Positions 33,936 to 42,764 of a stretch of DNA of 64,000 nucleotides are shown here, piece after piece. The position numbers and the translations under genes were made by a program. The notes under the pieces were generated by a model. The model had not been told where the DNA came from, ran no database searches, and saw only the letters and a list, made by a program, of their open reading frames with translations. The DNA is taken from contig JBGAJN010000001.1 in NCBI GenBank assembly GCA_044224905.1, positions 1,364,001-1,428,000 of the forward strand. The letters are read 5' to 3'. The stretch comes from JBGAJN01 sp044224905 (lineage in GTDB: Bacteria > Verrucomicrobiota > Verrucomicrobiia > Limisphaerales > JBGAJN01). The first letter of the stretch is position 1, and every line of letters begins with the position of its first letter.

Positions 33936-35344
33936 AATCCTTGCGCGCACGTTTGCTCCTCGGCTTCGGCATCTTGTTCACCGCCGCGCTTGGTGCTTTC
34001 GGAGCTTTGGCGTATCTCCTCGTTGCTCATGGCAGCAGCTCCGATCTCGACGATCTGCTCAAGACGAAACTATTCATCGCCAAGCAGCAATCCGACTTTC
34101 GCAAGACGGGTGCCGTCGCTTCGCTGGAGCAGGCGCTCGACGTGGATCGTGGCGGATTCTTCCTGCAATTCTTCGGTCCCGACGGCACGCCTGCGGGCAA
34201 GTCCGCCAAGCTTGTGAATCCGTTTCCGCTGAGCGAAGCCACGCGTTTGGCCGCTGCGGATCGCGGTGATGCCGTGTTGGAAGATACCGTCGACGGCAAA
34301 GGCAACGCGGTCCGCATTGCCACCGCGTCGCGCTACGAGATGTTCGACCGGTCACGGCCGCTGTTGGGCTTTGTGCAGGTCGGCGTTCCGCTCGCTGCGC
34401 GGGACGCGCGATTGCACAGCCTGCTCAAGTGGATGCTCATCGTTGGCCCGCTGGTGTTGCTCACAGCGCTTGGTATGGGCTGGCTCCACATCGGCCGCTG
34501 GCTGGGAGCGCTGGCGACCGTCGAGGACACCGCGCGCCGCATCAGCGCGGCGACGCTTTCACGCCAGCGCGTGTTCGTCGCGCCGGGTGATGCTGAACTC
34601 GCGCGGCTGGCGCATAGTTTCAACGAACTGCTCGACCGGCTCGAAGCTTCTTATGCGACGCAACAACGTTTCGTGGCCGATGCCTCGCACGAGATGCGCA
34701 CGCCGCTCACCGTGTTGCGGGGCGAAATCGAAGTCGCTTTGCGCCGTCCGCGATCGCCCGGTGAATATCAGGAAGTGCTCAACAGCAGCCGCGAAGAGAT
34801 CGAGCGCCTGTCACGCCTTGTTGAGAACCTCCTCACGCTGGCGTCCGCTGATGCCGGCGAAGGGCTGGCGCAGCGCGAATCCGTGGAACTCGCTGCGCTC
34901 GCCCGCGAAGTTGCGACCGCGCTCGCGCCCGCTGCCGAAGCCAAGCGTATCGCGCTCAGCGTTTCTGCCGATCAAGCGGCGGAAGTGCACGGCGATCGTT
35001 GCGGCCTTGCGCGCGTGTTGACGAACCTCATTGAGAACGCCATCCGCTATTCACCCAATGAGGAGAGCGTCAGGGTCCGCGTGATTGCTGAAGCCGATTG
35101 GACCGTGGTGGAGATTTCCGACACCGGCCCCGGCATTGCGCCGGAGCATTTGCCGCACATCTTCGAGCGATTCTACCGCGTGGACAAGGCGCGCTCGCGC
35201 GATCTCGGCGGGGCCGGACTCGGACTCAGCATCGTGAAGGCGCTCGTGGAATCGCACGGCGGCACGGTGGAAGTGAAGAGTAGACTCGGGCACGGCACCG
35301 TCTTTGCCGTGCGATTGCCCAAGGCTCCCACGGCGGTGAGTTAG
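33932..35344 (+). CDS. Membrane sensor histidine kinase
   Basis: A 470-residue kinase. Two transmembrane helices (about residues 8-30 and 168-190) frame a periplasmic sensor of about 135 residues, followed by a HAMP region, the H-box FVADASHEMRTPLTVLRGE, and the HATPase with N-box NLIENAIRYSP, G-boxes DTGPGIAPEH and GGAGLGLSIVKAL. It phosphorylates the regulator encoded just upstream, with which it overlaps by four bases. The sensor resembles CusS/heavy-metal or QseC-like kinases only in general; the ligand is unknown. Confidence 0.93.
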   Translation: MKSLRARLLLGFGILFTAALGAFGALAYLLVAHGSSSDLDDLLKTKLFIAKQQSDFRKTGAVASLEQALDVDRGGFFLQFFGPDGTPAGKSAKLVNPFPLSEATRLAAADRGDAVLEDTVDGKGNAVRIATASRYEMFDRSRPLLGFVQVGVPLAARDARLHSLLKWMLIVGPLVLLTALGMGWLHIGRWLGALATVEDTARRISAATLSRQRVFVAPGDAELARLAHSFNELLDRLEASYATQQRFVADASHEMRTPLTVLRGEIEVALRRPRSPGEYQEVLNSSREEIERLSRLVENLLTLASADAGEGLAQRESVELAALAREVATALAPAAEAKRIALSVSADQAAEVHGDRCGLARVLTNLIENAIRYSPNEESVRVRVIAEADWTVVEISDTGPGIAPEHLPHIFERFYRVDKARSRDLGGAGLGLSIVKALVESHGGTVEVKSRLGHGTVFAVRLPKAPTAVS

Positions 35345-35402
35345 CTCGCGGCGCGCCAGTGCAAACTTGCCCGTAAATAGATTTCCGTCCCATGATCGGG
35401 CG

Positions 35403-35804
35403 ATGTTTCGATTGCTTCGTTATCTGGGAACGCTGACCAACGGGCGGATCATTCTTTGGTGCTACGCGATCTGGTGGGTGGTGAATGTGGTGAACCATTT
35501 CGATGCGCGTCCGCGGCTTTGGATCACGTCCGTCGGCTTAAGCGCGATCATCGGTTTCGCATTGCTCATCAGCACGCGTTCCTCCAGCAAGGGGACCACG
35601 CAATTGGATCGCTGGCAGATCTTCCGCCTTTTCCTGATGCCGTTCTGCGTGTCGAGCTTCGCCGCGCTGGTAAAGGACGCGGGTTACTTGCTGATTTTTC
35701 CACCGACGCTGAAGGAAAATCTCGTAGGCGCAGCGCTCGTCGGAGCTTTCGTGCTGCTGGTGTTCGTGCTTAAGGCGTGGGTCAACCGGCTTCGTTTGCA
35801 GTGA
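35403..35804 (+). CDS. Small four-TM hypothetical membrane protein
   Basis: A 133-residue protein with about four hydrophobic helices (starting near residues 13, 35, 72 and 110) and no recognised motif. ATG 35403 is chosen; TTG 35367 would extend it. It begins 59 bases after the kinase stop on the same strand and its 3' end overlaps the convergent ABC ATPase gene by 23 bases. No function can be inferred. Confidence 0.5.
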   Translation: MFRLLRYLGTLTNGRIILWCYAIWWVVNVVNHFDARPRLWITSVGLSAIIGFALLISTRSSSKGTTQLDRWQIFRLFLMPFCVSSFAALVKDAGYLLIFPPTLKENLVGAALVGAFVLLVFVLKAWVNRLRLQ

Positions 35805-36615
35805 CCGGTGCATCGCCATTCTGATCGGGAGCCGCTTTGCCCGTGAAGTGGAGCAGTTCCAGAATTTCACCACGGAGGCGGAGAAACTCAGGACTGTTGC
35901 GTTGCCGCGGACGTTCGAGGCCGACGGTGATCGTCTGCTCGATCCGGCCGGGTCGTGGCGTCATGATCACGATGCGGTCGCTCATGTAGATCGCTTCGTC
36001 GATGTCGTGGGTGACGAGCAGCATGGTGGTGCGACGGGCCTGCCAGAGCCGCAACACTTCGTCTTGCATGCGCATGCGGGTGAAGGCGTCGAGGGCGCCG
36101 AGCGGTTCATCCAGGAGCAGGATTTTTGGGTGGTTGATCAACGCCCGGGCCAGCGCGGCGCGTTGCGCCATGCCGCCGGAAAGATGGTGAGGGTAGGCAT
36201 TGCCGAAAGATTCCAGGCCGACCAAGCGCATGTATTCGTCTACCTCGTGACGTTTCTGATGGAGCAGGCCGCGCGCGACGAGGCCGGCTTGGATGTTGCG
36301 GCGAACCGTGAGCCATGGAAAAAGATTGGGATCCTGAAAGACCAGCCCGCGTTCTGCGCTGGGGGCCGTGATCGGTTCGGTGCCGACCCAAAGTTCGCCC
36401 GCATTGGGCGGGACGAGACCAGCGATGAGGCGGAGCAGGGTGGACTTGCCGCACCCGCTGGGGCCGATGAGCGAGACGAATTCGCCCGCCGCTACGGAGA
36501 GGGAAACCTCATCCAACGCCCGCGTGCTGACGGCCGCGTTGTCGGGCGTGGGAAAATTCTTGCTCACACCCACGATGCGGAGGGACGAGCCTTCATTGGC
36601 GGAAGCATTCACCAT
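35782..36615 (-). CDS. ABC transporter ATP-binding protein, nitrate/taurine type
   Basis: A 277-residue ATPase: Walker A GPSGCGKST (about residues 53-61), FQDPNLFPWLTVRRN, signature LSGGMAQRAALARAL, Walker B ILLLDEPLGALDAFTR and THDIDEAIYMSDR. The start at 36615 overlaps the permease stop by seven bases; a much longer in-frame extension to 37056 lies inside the permease gene and is rejected. It is the motor of a second importer of the nitrate/sulfonate/taurine family, with separate permease and binding protein upstream. Confidence 0.88.
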   Translation of the reverse strand: MVNASANEGSSLRIVGVSKNFPTPDNAAVSTRALDEVSLSVAAGEFVSLIGPSGCGKSTLLRLIAGLVPPNAGELWVGTEPITAPSAERGLVFQDPNLFPWLTVRRNIQAGLVARGLLHQKRHEVDEYMRLVGLESFGNAYPHHLSGGMAQRAALARALINHPKILLLDEPLGALDAFTRMRMQDEVLRLWQARRTTMLLVTHDIDEAIYMSDRIVIMTPRPGRIEQTITVGLERPRQRNSPEFLRLRGEILELLHFTGKAAPDQNGDAPVTANEAG

Positions 36616-37652
36616 TTGATGACTCCTTTCTGCCACACCAACACCCGGTCGCGCACTTTGAACAGCACCGTCATGATGGTTGAAAAGAAGGCCGCCATGA
36701 TCACCAGCGCGCCGTAAACTTTCCCATACTCGGCCCAGCCTTGCGCCCAGCTCACATACCAGCCGAGGCCGGATTTCACGCCGACCGTTTCGGCCACGAC
36801 GAGCGTCAGGAATGAAGCGCCCAGCCCCATGAACAATCCAATGAAGATGTTCGGCATGGCGGCCGGGATGGCGACGCGGAAGATGAGATAAGCGCGTCCC
36901 GCGCCGAGCGTGCGGGCGACGTCGAGATACGACGCGCGAGTGTTCGAAATGCCGGACGCGGTGAGCATCGTCACCGGGAACCAGACCGCGAGTGCGATCA
37001 GCCCGATTGCGGAGAACATCGAGTTTGGCGAAACAACCATCGCCAAAGGAATCCAAGCTGTCGCGGGAATCGGGCCGACGACTTTGAGCAGCGGCATACC
37101 CCAGTAGCGGGCTGGCTCAAACCAACCGATGGAAATGCCGGTAACGAGGCCGAGAACGACGCCCAGCGAGTAGCCGCCCACCAGCAGCAGGAGAGAATGC
37201 CAGGTACTATCGAAGAGCAGGGCGCGATCATTCACGAGGCTCTGCAACACGCCCGCCGGGCCGGGGAAATACGGCATCGGCAACCAACGGAGGCCGCTGG
37301 TGATGATCTCCCACGCGCACAGCAACCCAATGGCGGCGGCGAGAATGGGGCACATCTCGCGCATCCAGCGCCGCAGCCCTGACCAGAATGATTGAACCGC
37401 TGAGGCCACCAGCGCGAGTCCCAGAATGGTTCCGAGAAAGACGGTGTAGGATTGCGTCTCAACGGGCGGTTCGTTGCGCGCGACGAACAGATGAATGCCG
37501 AGCGCGATTGCGGTCGTGACGGGTACCGCAACCAGCCGGCTGAGCCCGAGCTTCGCGGAATTCCGCGTAGCGGATTGCGCGTCAGCATTGGGCGTCGCCG
37601 AGACGGGAGCGCTTTTTGCAATGGGTTTCTGGATTTCTTGGAGAGCGCTCAC
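36609..37652 (-). CDS. ABC transporter permease, nitrate/taurine type
   Basis: A 347-residue permease with a longer N-terminal region than NrtB: an extra helix pair (about residues 30-85) precedes the standard BPD_transp_1 domain. The EAA loop is present around YLDVARTLGAGRAYLIFRVA. It is coupled to the SBP gene by ATGA (37649-37652) and to the ATPase gene by overlap. The extra N-terminal helices are unusual but not unique. The substrate is unknown. Confidence 0.86.
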   Translation of the reverse strand: MSALQEIQKPIAKSAPVSATPNADAQSATRNSAKLGLSRLVAVPVTTAIALGIHLFVARNEPPVETQSYTVFLGTILGLALVASAVQSFWSGLRRWMREMCPILAAAIGLLCAWEIITSGLRWLPMPYFPGPAGVLQSLVNDRALLFDSTWHSLLLLVGGYSLGVVLGLVTGISIGWFEPARYWGMPLLKVVGPIPATAWIPLAMVVSPNSMFSAIGLIALAVWFPVTMLTASGISNTRASYLDVARTLGAGRAYLIFRVAIPAAMPNIFIGLFMGLGASFLTLVVAETVGVKSGLGWYVSWAQGWAEYGKVYGALVIMAAFFSTIMTVLFKVRDRVLVWQKGVIKW

Positions 37653-38914
37653 TTCGAATTGGCGACCATGGGTTTCGGTGGGGCGTCGGCGGACGGTTGG
37701 AAGCGCGACGCCTTTGAGCAGCAGGTTGCGACTTCGCGCGGTGAGCCGATTGTGGCCAGTTCAAAGGCCAGTCGCTCCTTCTGGTCGGGCGGTACTTGAC
37801 CGCCCGCGACTGTCTGTACGTTCAGCGATTTCAACCAGTTATCATCAACACCCGGAATCCGAGCGACGGCCTTTTTGACGAGTGCCGCTACATCCGTTGT
37901 CGGACTGAGCATGCCGGCCGTCTTCATTTCGGCAGCGGCGGAATTCACCGCGTTCTCGCCGCCCGAAACGCTCGGCATGTAGTTCAAGTTTCCGATCGCC
38001 GTGGTGTTCAGTTCGGGATTGGACGCGAGATATTTCTTTTCGACTGACAAGCGAGCGGCGGCGCGCGGATTCACCGAAACCCACTTCGCGCCCTTGAGCA
38101 ATGCGCGGGTGGCCGCGGCGGCGGTCTGCTCGTTTGCCTTGAGCCATTTTCCGTTGATGATCACCGCGCAGCAGTATTCGTCTTTGTAAGGTGCGTCCTT
38201 GGCTTGGTCGGCGATGTTTTTCACCCGGCCTTCCGCGAGTAGCAGGGTGCCGATTGGCTCGGAATCGGCGATGGCGTCGATCTCGCCCTTCTCCAGTGCC
38301 AAGCCCAACTCACCGGCCGGGAACACACGCCACTCGATTTCCTTCATCGCGTCGATGCCGTTCGCGCCGAGCACGCGATTGGCGAAGATGAAAGGTGGGG
38401 TGCCCATGCCGGGAACGCCAATTCGTTTGCCGCGCAAATCCTTCACGGTCTGAATGGGGCTCTTCACGCCCGTCTGCACGCGTAGGCAACCGGTGTGGAT
38501 GCCTGCGCCGATCTTGACGTCCAACCCCTGTTCGATGGGCTTGAGGAAATACATGACCAGGTGATGCGTGATGTCGAAGCCGCCCAGCGCCAGCACGTCC
38601 TTGTATTTCGACCACTCGCATCGGACCAGTTCAACATCGAGGCCCTCGTCCTGAAAGAAGCCATTCTCGACCGCGCTAAAAATCGGAGCCTCGCAGGTGA
38701 TGCCGATGAAGCCAACTCGCACTTTGGTCAGCCCACCGGCCGTGGTGGGGGCCGTTACCGAGCTTTTGTTGCACCCGGTCAAAAGCAGCGCACCGGATGC
38801 GGCCATCATAATTGCGTCGCGTCGGCTCGGGAGTCGGTTGCGTTGCGGTTGCGGCGTGCCGAGTGTCGGTTTTGCGATCGGAGAGGGGACAGACCTGCTT
38901 TTTACGCTTCGCAT
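37649..38914 (-). CDS. Substrate-binding lipoprotein of the second ABC importer
   Basis: A 421-residue binding protein. An SRRD motif and a hydrophobic stretch end in the lipobox LLTGC (about residues 44-48), so it is probably a Tat-exported lipoprotein. The NMT1/THI5-like or SsuA-like fold is suggested by VRVGFIGITCEAPIFSAVENG and VKDLRGKRIGVPGMG. Three Cys residues appear in the N-lobe region. The ligand is unknown: sulfonate, taurine, nitrate or a pyrimidine are possible. It is the first gene of the operon and is transcribed away from the LysR gene. Confidence 0.84.
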   Translation of the reverse strand: MRSVKSRSVPSPIAKPTLGTPQPQRNRLPSRRDAIMMAASGALLLTGCNKSSVTAPTTAGGLTKVRVGFIGITCEAPIFSAVENGFFQDEGLDVELVRCEWSKYKDVLALGGFDITHHLVMYFLKPIEQGLDVKIGAGIHTGCLRVQTGVKSPIQTVKDLRGKRIGVPGMGTPPFIFANRVLGANGIDAMKEIEWRVFPAGELGLALEKGEIDAIADSEPIGTLLLAEGRVKNIADQAKDAPYKDEYCCAVIINGKWLKANEQTAAAATRALLKGAKWVSVNPRAAARLSVEKKYLASNPELNTTAIGNLNYMPSVSGGENAVNSAAAEMKTAGMLSPTTDVAALVKKAVARIPGVDDNWLKSLNVQTVAGGQVPPDQKERLAFELATIGSPREVATCCSKASRFQPSADAPPKPMVANSK

Positions 38915-39127
38915 AATGGGTGGGTTTGGGTGGGTGGTTGGCTGGATTCGGACCGGATTACGACATGTCGCGACCGCACGCTTCGCGGTGTGCGGGCAAC
39001 CGATGGTAAAGAAATCCGGCGAACGACGCTGGTTCGATCGGTTCCCGCGACAGTATTGCTGTTCCCGTTCTCAATCAGTTCACACTATGCGCCCGGCCGA
39101 TGCCCGATGGAAATCTCATTTCGGTAT

Positions 39128-39158
39128 GGGAGTTATGCCGGCTCGGCATTAGACTCCC
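39128..39158 (+). promoter_or_regulatory. LysR-type T-N11-A palindromic operator with stem-loop
   Basis: ATGCCG-GCT-CGGCAT (39135-39149) is a perfect 6-bp palindrome; its T and A (39136 and 39148) are separated by exactly 11 bases, which is the LysR consensus. Outer arms GGGAGT (39128-39133) and ACTCCC (39153-39158) extend it. It ends four bases before the LysR start codon, so it could act as an autoregulatory operator and also as an RNA hairpin over the start. Confidence 0.7.
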
Positions 39159-39162
39159 GCCC

Positions 39163-40074
39163 ATGGAAATCCGGCACCTGCGATATTTTCAAGCGGTCGC
39201 GGAGGAGTTGAGCTTCTCCAAGGCGGCCCGCCGTCTGCACGTCGCCCAACCGGCGCTCAGCCGCGCGGTGAAGGAACTTGAAGATCGTCTCGGTGTGCAA
39301 TTATTTCTGCGCACGCGCCGTTCCGTGTCGCTCACGCCGGCCGGAACCGTGTTGCTGAAGGAGACCGCGCTGCTCCTGCAACGCATCGATGAAACGATCC
39401 GGCGCGTGAAACGCACGGCTGCGGGCGAGGAAGGGGAATTGCGCCTCGGCTACATCGGTCCGCCGACACAGGCGTTTCTTGGGCGAATCGTGAAGGAGTT
39501 TCGCCGTCGTTATCCGCGCGTGACCGTCGTGCTGGAAGAGCGCACGCCGGAACGCGTCTGGGAGATGGTCGCGCGCGGTCGCTTGGCCATTGGGTTGACG
39601 CGGCCGGTGCTCGCTCATCGCGCGCTCGGCGTGCATACGCTGGTTTTGCGTCGCGAAAGCCTTTGCGCGGCTTTACCCACCGGACATCCGCTCGCCAAGC
39701 GGAAGACGCTTCGCTGGCGTGACCTGATTCACGAGCCGTTGATCGTGCTCTCGCGACGCGAAGGCGTGAGCTTGCACGACACGATGCTGGCGGCATGTCG
39801 CAGCGCGCGTTTTGCGCCGAAGCTCGCGCACACGCCCAGTCTGATTAGCACCGTGCTCAGCTACGTCGAGGCTGGCGCTGGCGTGGGCATCGTGTCCGAC
39901 AGCATCGCGGCGCTGGGACGCGGACAACCGCTCGTGTTCCGCCCGTTGCGCCCCGAGCACACAGTGGATCTGGTGATGGTGTGGTCGGAAGAGAACGATT
40001 CACCGCCCGCGGCAGCCTTCCGTGCACTCGTTGGGGAATGGCAAGGAGACGGTCGCCTTTGGAAAACCGTGTGA
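39163..40074 (+). CDS. LysR-family transcriptional regulator
   Basis: A 303-residue regulator. The winged helix-turn-helix occupies residues 2-60 (MEIRHLRYFQAVAEELSF then AARRLHVAQPALSRAVKELE), followed by a type-2 periplasmic-binding-like effector domain (VTVVLEERTPERVWEMV, GVGIVSDSIA). The frame extends to 39100, but ATG 39163 starts at the canonical MEIRHLRYF. It is divergent from the second ABC importer, so it probably controls that operon as well as itself. The effector is unknown. Confidence 0.93.
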   Translation: MEIRHLRYFQAVAEELSFSKAARRLHVAQPALSRAVKELEDRLGVQLFLRTRRSVSLTPAGTVLLKETALLLQRIDETIRRVKRTAAGEEGELRLGYIGPPTQAFLGRIVKEFRRRYPRVTVVLEERTPERVWEMVARGRLAIGLTRPVLAHRALGVHTLVLRRESLCAALPTGHPLAKRKTLRWRDLIHEPLIVLSRREGVSLHDTMLAACRSARFAPKLAHTPSLISTVLSYVEAGAGVGIVSDSIAALGRGQPLVFRPLRPEHTVDLVMVWSEENDSPPAAAFRALVGEWQGDGRLWKTV

Positions 40075-40184
40075 GGTGAATAGCCGTCCTGCTGATTAGC
40101 CCTCCGAAGACGGCCTGGGAAATAGTGCTTTCCGTGGCGCGTGGTGTTCCCTAGTTTCTCGGCAACTCAGCCCCGCATCGCATT

Positions 40185-41465
40185 ATGCAAACCGCACTCA
40201 AGGTCAAACTTTCGGCGTTCATGTTCCTCCAGTATTTCATCTGGGGTTGTTGGTATGTGAGCATGGGCGCTTATCTCGCGAACACGCTGAAGTTCCCCGG
40301 CGCGCAGATCGGCCTCGCTTACGGCGCCTTCGCGATCGCCGCGATGATTTCGCCGTTCTTGGTGGGATTAATCGCCGATCGATTTTTCGCCTCGGAAAAA
40401 CTGCTCGCCGTGCTCGGCATTCTCGGTGGAGCGATGCTGTGTGTGATGCCGCAGTTGCGGGAGTTCTCCACGTTTTATCCGGCGCTGATTCTTTACTGCG
40501 CGCTGTATGTGCCAACGCTGGCGTTGGGAAACTCGCTCTCGCTTTCGCATCTGGCGAATCCGAAGACGGATTTCCCGCGGGTGAAAATGCTCTCGGCGGT
40601 GGGCTGGATTGGCGGATTGGTGGCGGTGAACATGGTGAAAGGCGCAGCGGAATCACCGATCCAATTCTATCTGGCTGGCGGTGCGTCAATCGTGTTCGGG
40701 CTCTTCTCGCTGGCGTTGCCGCACACGCCGCCGAAGAAAACCGGCGCAAATGTCAGCCTGGGTGAAATCCTCGGTCTGGATGCGCTCGCGCTGCTCAAGA
40801 AGCCGTCGTTCGCCATCTTCATCGCGTGCATGTTTCTGATCTGCATTCCGCTCTACTTCTACTTCGTGAACCTCGGCATCTATCTCACGGAATTGAAGTG
40901 GGAGAACATGCTCGTGAAGACGTCGTATGCGCAGATTTCCGACGTGATGTTCTTCCTGTTATTACCGCTGTTCCTGCGCCGCTTCGGTTACAAGATCACG
41001 ATCTTCATGGGGATCGCATGCTGGGTTCTGCGCTACTTCGCGTTGTCCGCCAGCGTGGGTGCCGGCGCCTCGCAGACGGCGTTTGTCTTCACCGCGATTC
41101 TGCTCCACGGCGCGTGCTACGACTTCTTGTTCATCGCCGGGCAACTTTACGTGGACGACGAGGCCAACGAACGCATCCGGGGTGCGGCGCAAGGTTTCAT
41201 TGCATTCATTCTGTGGGGTGTCGGCGCTTTTGTCGGAACTTTGCTCGCGGGCAAGGTGCTCGCCGCACACGAGCTCGCGCAACCCGTAAACGGACTCTCG
41301 CACGATTGGAAAGCCATTTGGCAAACGCCCGCATGGGGCGCTGCCATCGTGCTGGTGATCTTTTTGATCTTTTTCCGCGAACCGAAGAAGCACGAATGGA
41401 CTGATAAGTCGCACGTCCGCGACGCGGCGGCCAATGATCCGGCGGCGCCGACCGGTGGAGCCTGA
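40185..41465 (+). CDS. MFS protein, nucleoside:H+ symporter-like
   Basis: A 426-residue membrane protein with about 12 helices. The opening KVKLSAFMFLQYFIWGCWYV, the loop RFFASEKLLA and the C-terminal region match the NupG-like nucleoside:H+ symporter family that is widespread in Planctomycetes and Verrucomicrobia. It likely imports nucleosides or related sugars by proton symport; that substrate is inferred from family only. It stands alone between the LysR gene and a convergent sialidase-like gene. Confidence 0.82.
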   Translation: MQTALKVKLSAFMFLQYFIWGCWYVSMGAYLANTLKFPGAQIGLAYGAFAIAAMISPFLVGLIADRFFASEKLLAVLGILGGAMLCVMPQLREFSTFYPALILYCALYVPTLALGNSLSLSHLANPKTDFPRVKMLSAVGWIGGLVAVNMVKGAAESPIQFYLAGGASIVFGLFSLALPHTPPKKTGANVSLGEILGLDALALLKKPSFAIFIACMFLICIPLYFYFVNLGIYLTELKWENMLVKTSYAQISDVMFFLLLPLFLRRFGYKITIFMGIACWVLRYFALSASVGAGASQTAFVFTAILLHGACYDFLFIAGQLYVDDEANERIRGAAQGFIAFILWGVGAFVGTLLAGKVLAAHELAQPVNGLSHDWKAIWQTPAWGAAIVLVIFLIFFREPKKHEWTDKSHVRDAAANDPAAPTGGA

Positions 41466-41516
41466 TGGATTGTTGATGGACGTTGGCTTTCGGTGCGGTG
41501 CGTTGCAAACGATCGC

Positions 41517-42674
41517 TCAGTAGAAAATTGTGAAATCACCGTCCGCACCAGGGACGACTGCGACCAAACTCCACATTGGTACGCCTGCGGTGCGACCACT
41601 TTTCCTAGCGCGGCCGCTGCTATCGAATAGTTGCCACGCTAACGAGCCCCCCTGTTGCCAACCCGTGCCCTCGGTCCAGGCGAGCAGTATTTCGCCGCGT
41701 GAATTGCTCGCGCTGACCGGATGTTTTCGTTTGGCGTTTCCCGACGGCGTGATGGGATCGCCGGTTTCGAGTGTCTTCGGGTTCACATGGGAGAAGTACA
41801 CGCTACCCGCAGTTTCCCACGCCGCGAGGACGCCGGAAATCCCTTCGGAAAAAGACGCACTGCTCATCGGGCACGTGGCGACTTTCCAAGGGTGAGATTT
41901 CACGATGGAAAATTCGGCAGCATGGTTGCGCGAGACCATCAGGACTTCGTCGCGGTTCGTCTTGTTTTGCGCGGCGCGATAGAGCGCGAACACATTCCCA
42001 CGGCGGTCAACAAATGCGCGCATGCTGCAGCAGGCGCACGCCCCCGTCTCGTTTGGCAGGGCCGGTATTTCCGGGGCAAAACTGTGACCGTCATCACTCG
42101 AGCGCGCAACGAAGACGGCCCGCCCCGCTTCGCCTTGGGTGTTGCCCGGCTTTGGAGCATGCCACATCACGTAGACACGCCCGTCGCCATCGGCCGCCAC
42201 CGAGCCGCCGCCGTCCAAGCCGGCAGCCGTGGTGATCAAATCGCGCTGCGGCTCGAACGCGTTTCTGGAGTCACTGAGCCGTGTGTAAAACATTGCGGAC
42301 CCGATGTGTTGTGTTGACGGTTTGCTGCCATTCCAAGCCACGTGCACGCGGCCGTTGCGCCCGAGTGCGAACTGGGCGCCGCGAATTGTTCCGATGGCCG
42401 TGGCGGAGCCGGGTTCAGAATTAACCCGTAGAGGTTGCGAGAAATCTTTCGAGGCCGCACCTTTGCGAACGTAGAAGATATCGCCGGCCTTGGCGTCTCC
42501 GTGGAAATAGACCAGATGAACAGTTCCCTGAATGTCGACGAGCGCCTGCGGCTGAATGCCGCCATTCGGCGTGCGTGCGAGATTCACAGCAACTTCCGCG
42601 GATCCGGCTCGTACGGAACAGATCGATACTCCGAAAACGACCGAGGCAATCGCGAGCCGAAGGAGGGCGTGCAT
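41517..42674 (-). CDS. Secreted sialidase-like propeller protein
   Basis: A 385-residue protein with a Sec signal peptide (LLRLAIASVVFGVSICSVRAG). One good Asp-box is visible (RSSDDGHSFAPE) with weaker repeats elsewhere, and a Cys-rich ETGACACCSM segment that recurs in planctomycete BNR-type proteins. It is separated from the argH gene by 90 bases and has a 14-bp perfect palindrome just before its start. Catalytic sialidase residues are not identified; the product may bind or cleave another glycan. Confidence 0.68.
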   Translation of the reverse strand: MHALLRLAIASVVFGVSICSVRAGSAEVAVNLARTPNGGIQPQALVDIQGTVHLVYFHGDAKAGDIFYVRKGAASKDFSQPLRVNSEPGSATAIGTIRGAQFALGRNGRVHVAWNGSKPSTQHIGSAMFYTRLSDSRNAFEPQRDLITTAAGLDGGGSVAADGDGRVYVMWHAPKPGNTQGEAGRAVFVARSSDDGHSFAPEIPALPNETGACACCSMRAFVDRRGNVFALYRAAQNKTNRDEVLMVSRNHAAEFSIVKSHPWKVATCPMSSASFSEGISGVLAAWETAGSVYFSHVNPKTLETGDPITPSGNAKRKHPVSASNSRGEILLAWTEGTGWQQGGSLAWQLFDSSGRARKSGRTAGVPMWSLVAVVPGADGDFTIFY

Positions 42675-42678
42675 CGCA

Positions 42679-42692
42679 GGATTCTAGAATCC
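42679..42692. promoter_or_regulatory. 14-bp perfect palindrome at a gene start
   Basis: GGATTCTAGAATCC is fully symmetric and lies four bases upstream of the ATG at 42674 of the sialidase-like gene. It could be an operator or a short RNA stem over the start; no regulator is known. Confidence 0.35.
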
Positions 42693-42764
42693 AGCTGCCG
42701 CTCGTCAAACCTTGCTACAATCGAATCCGGCGTAAGGTCGATTGAGCGTCGAGTGAAAAGTCGA

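Noticed and set aside
35782..37056. ABC ATPase start at 37056
   Set aside because: The extra 147 residues lie within the permease gene and have no ABC similarity; ATG 36615 fits the family and gives the usual 7-base overlap.
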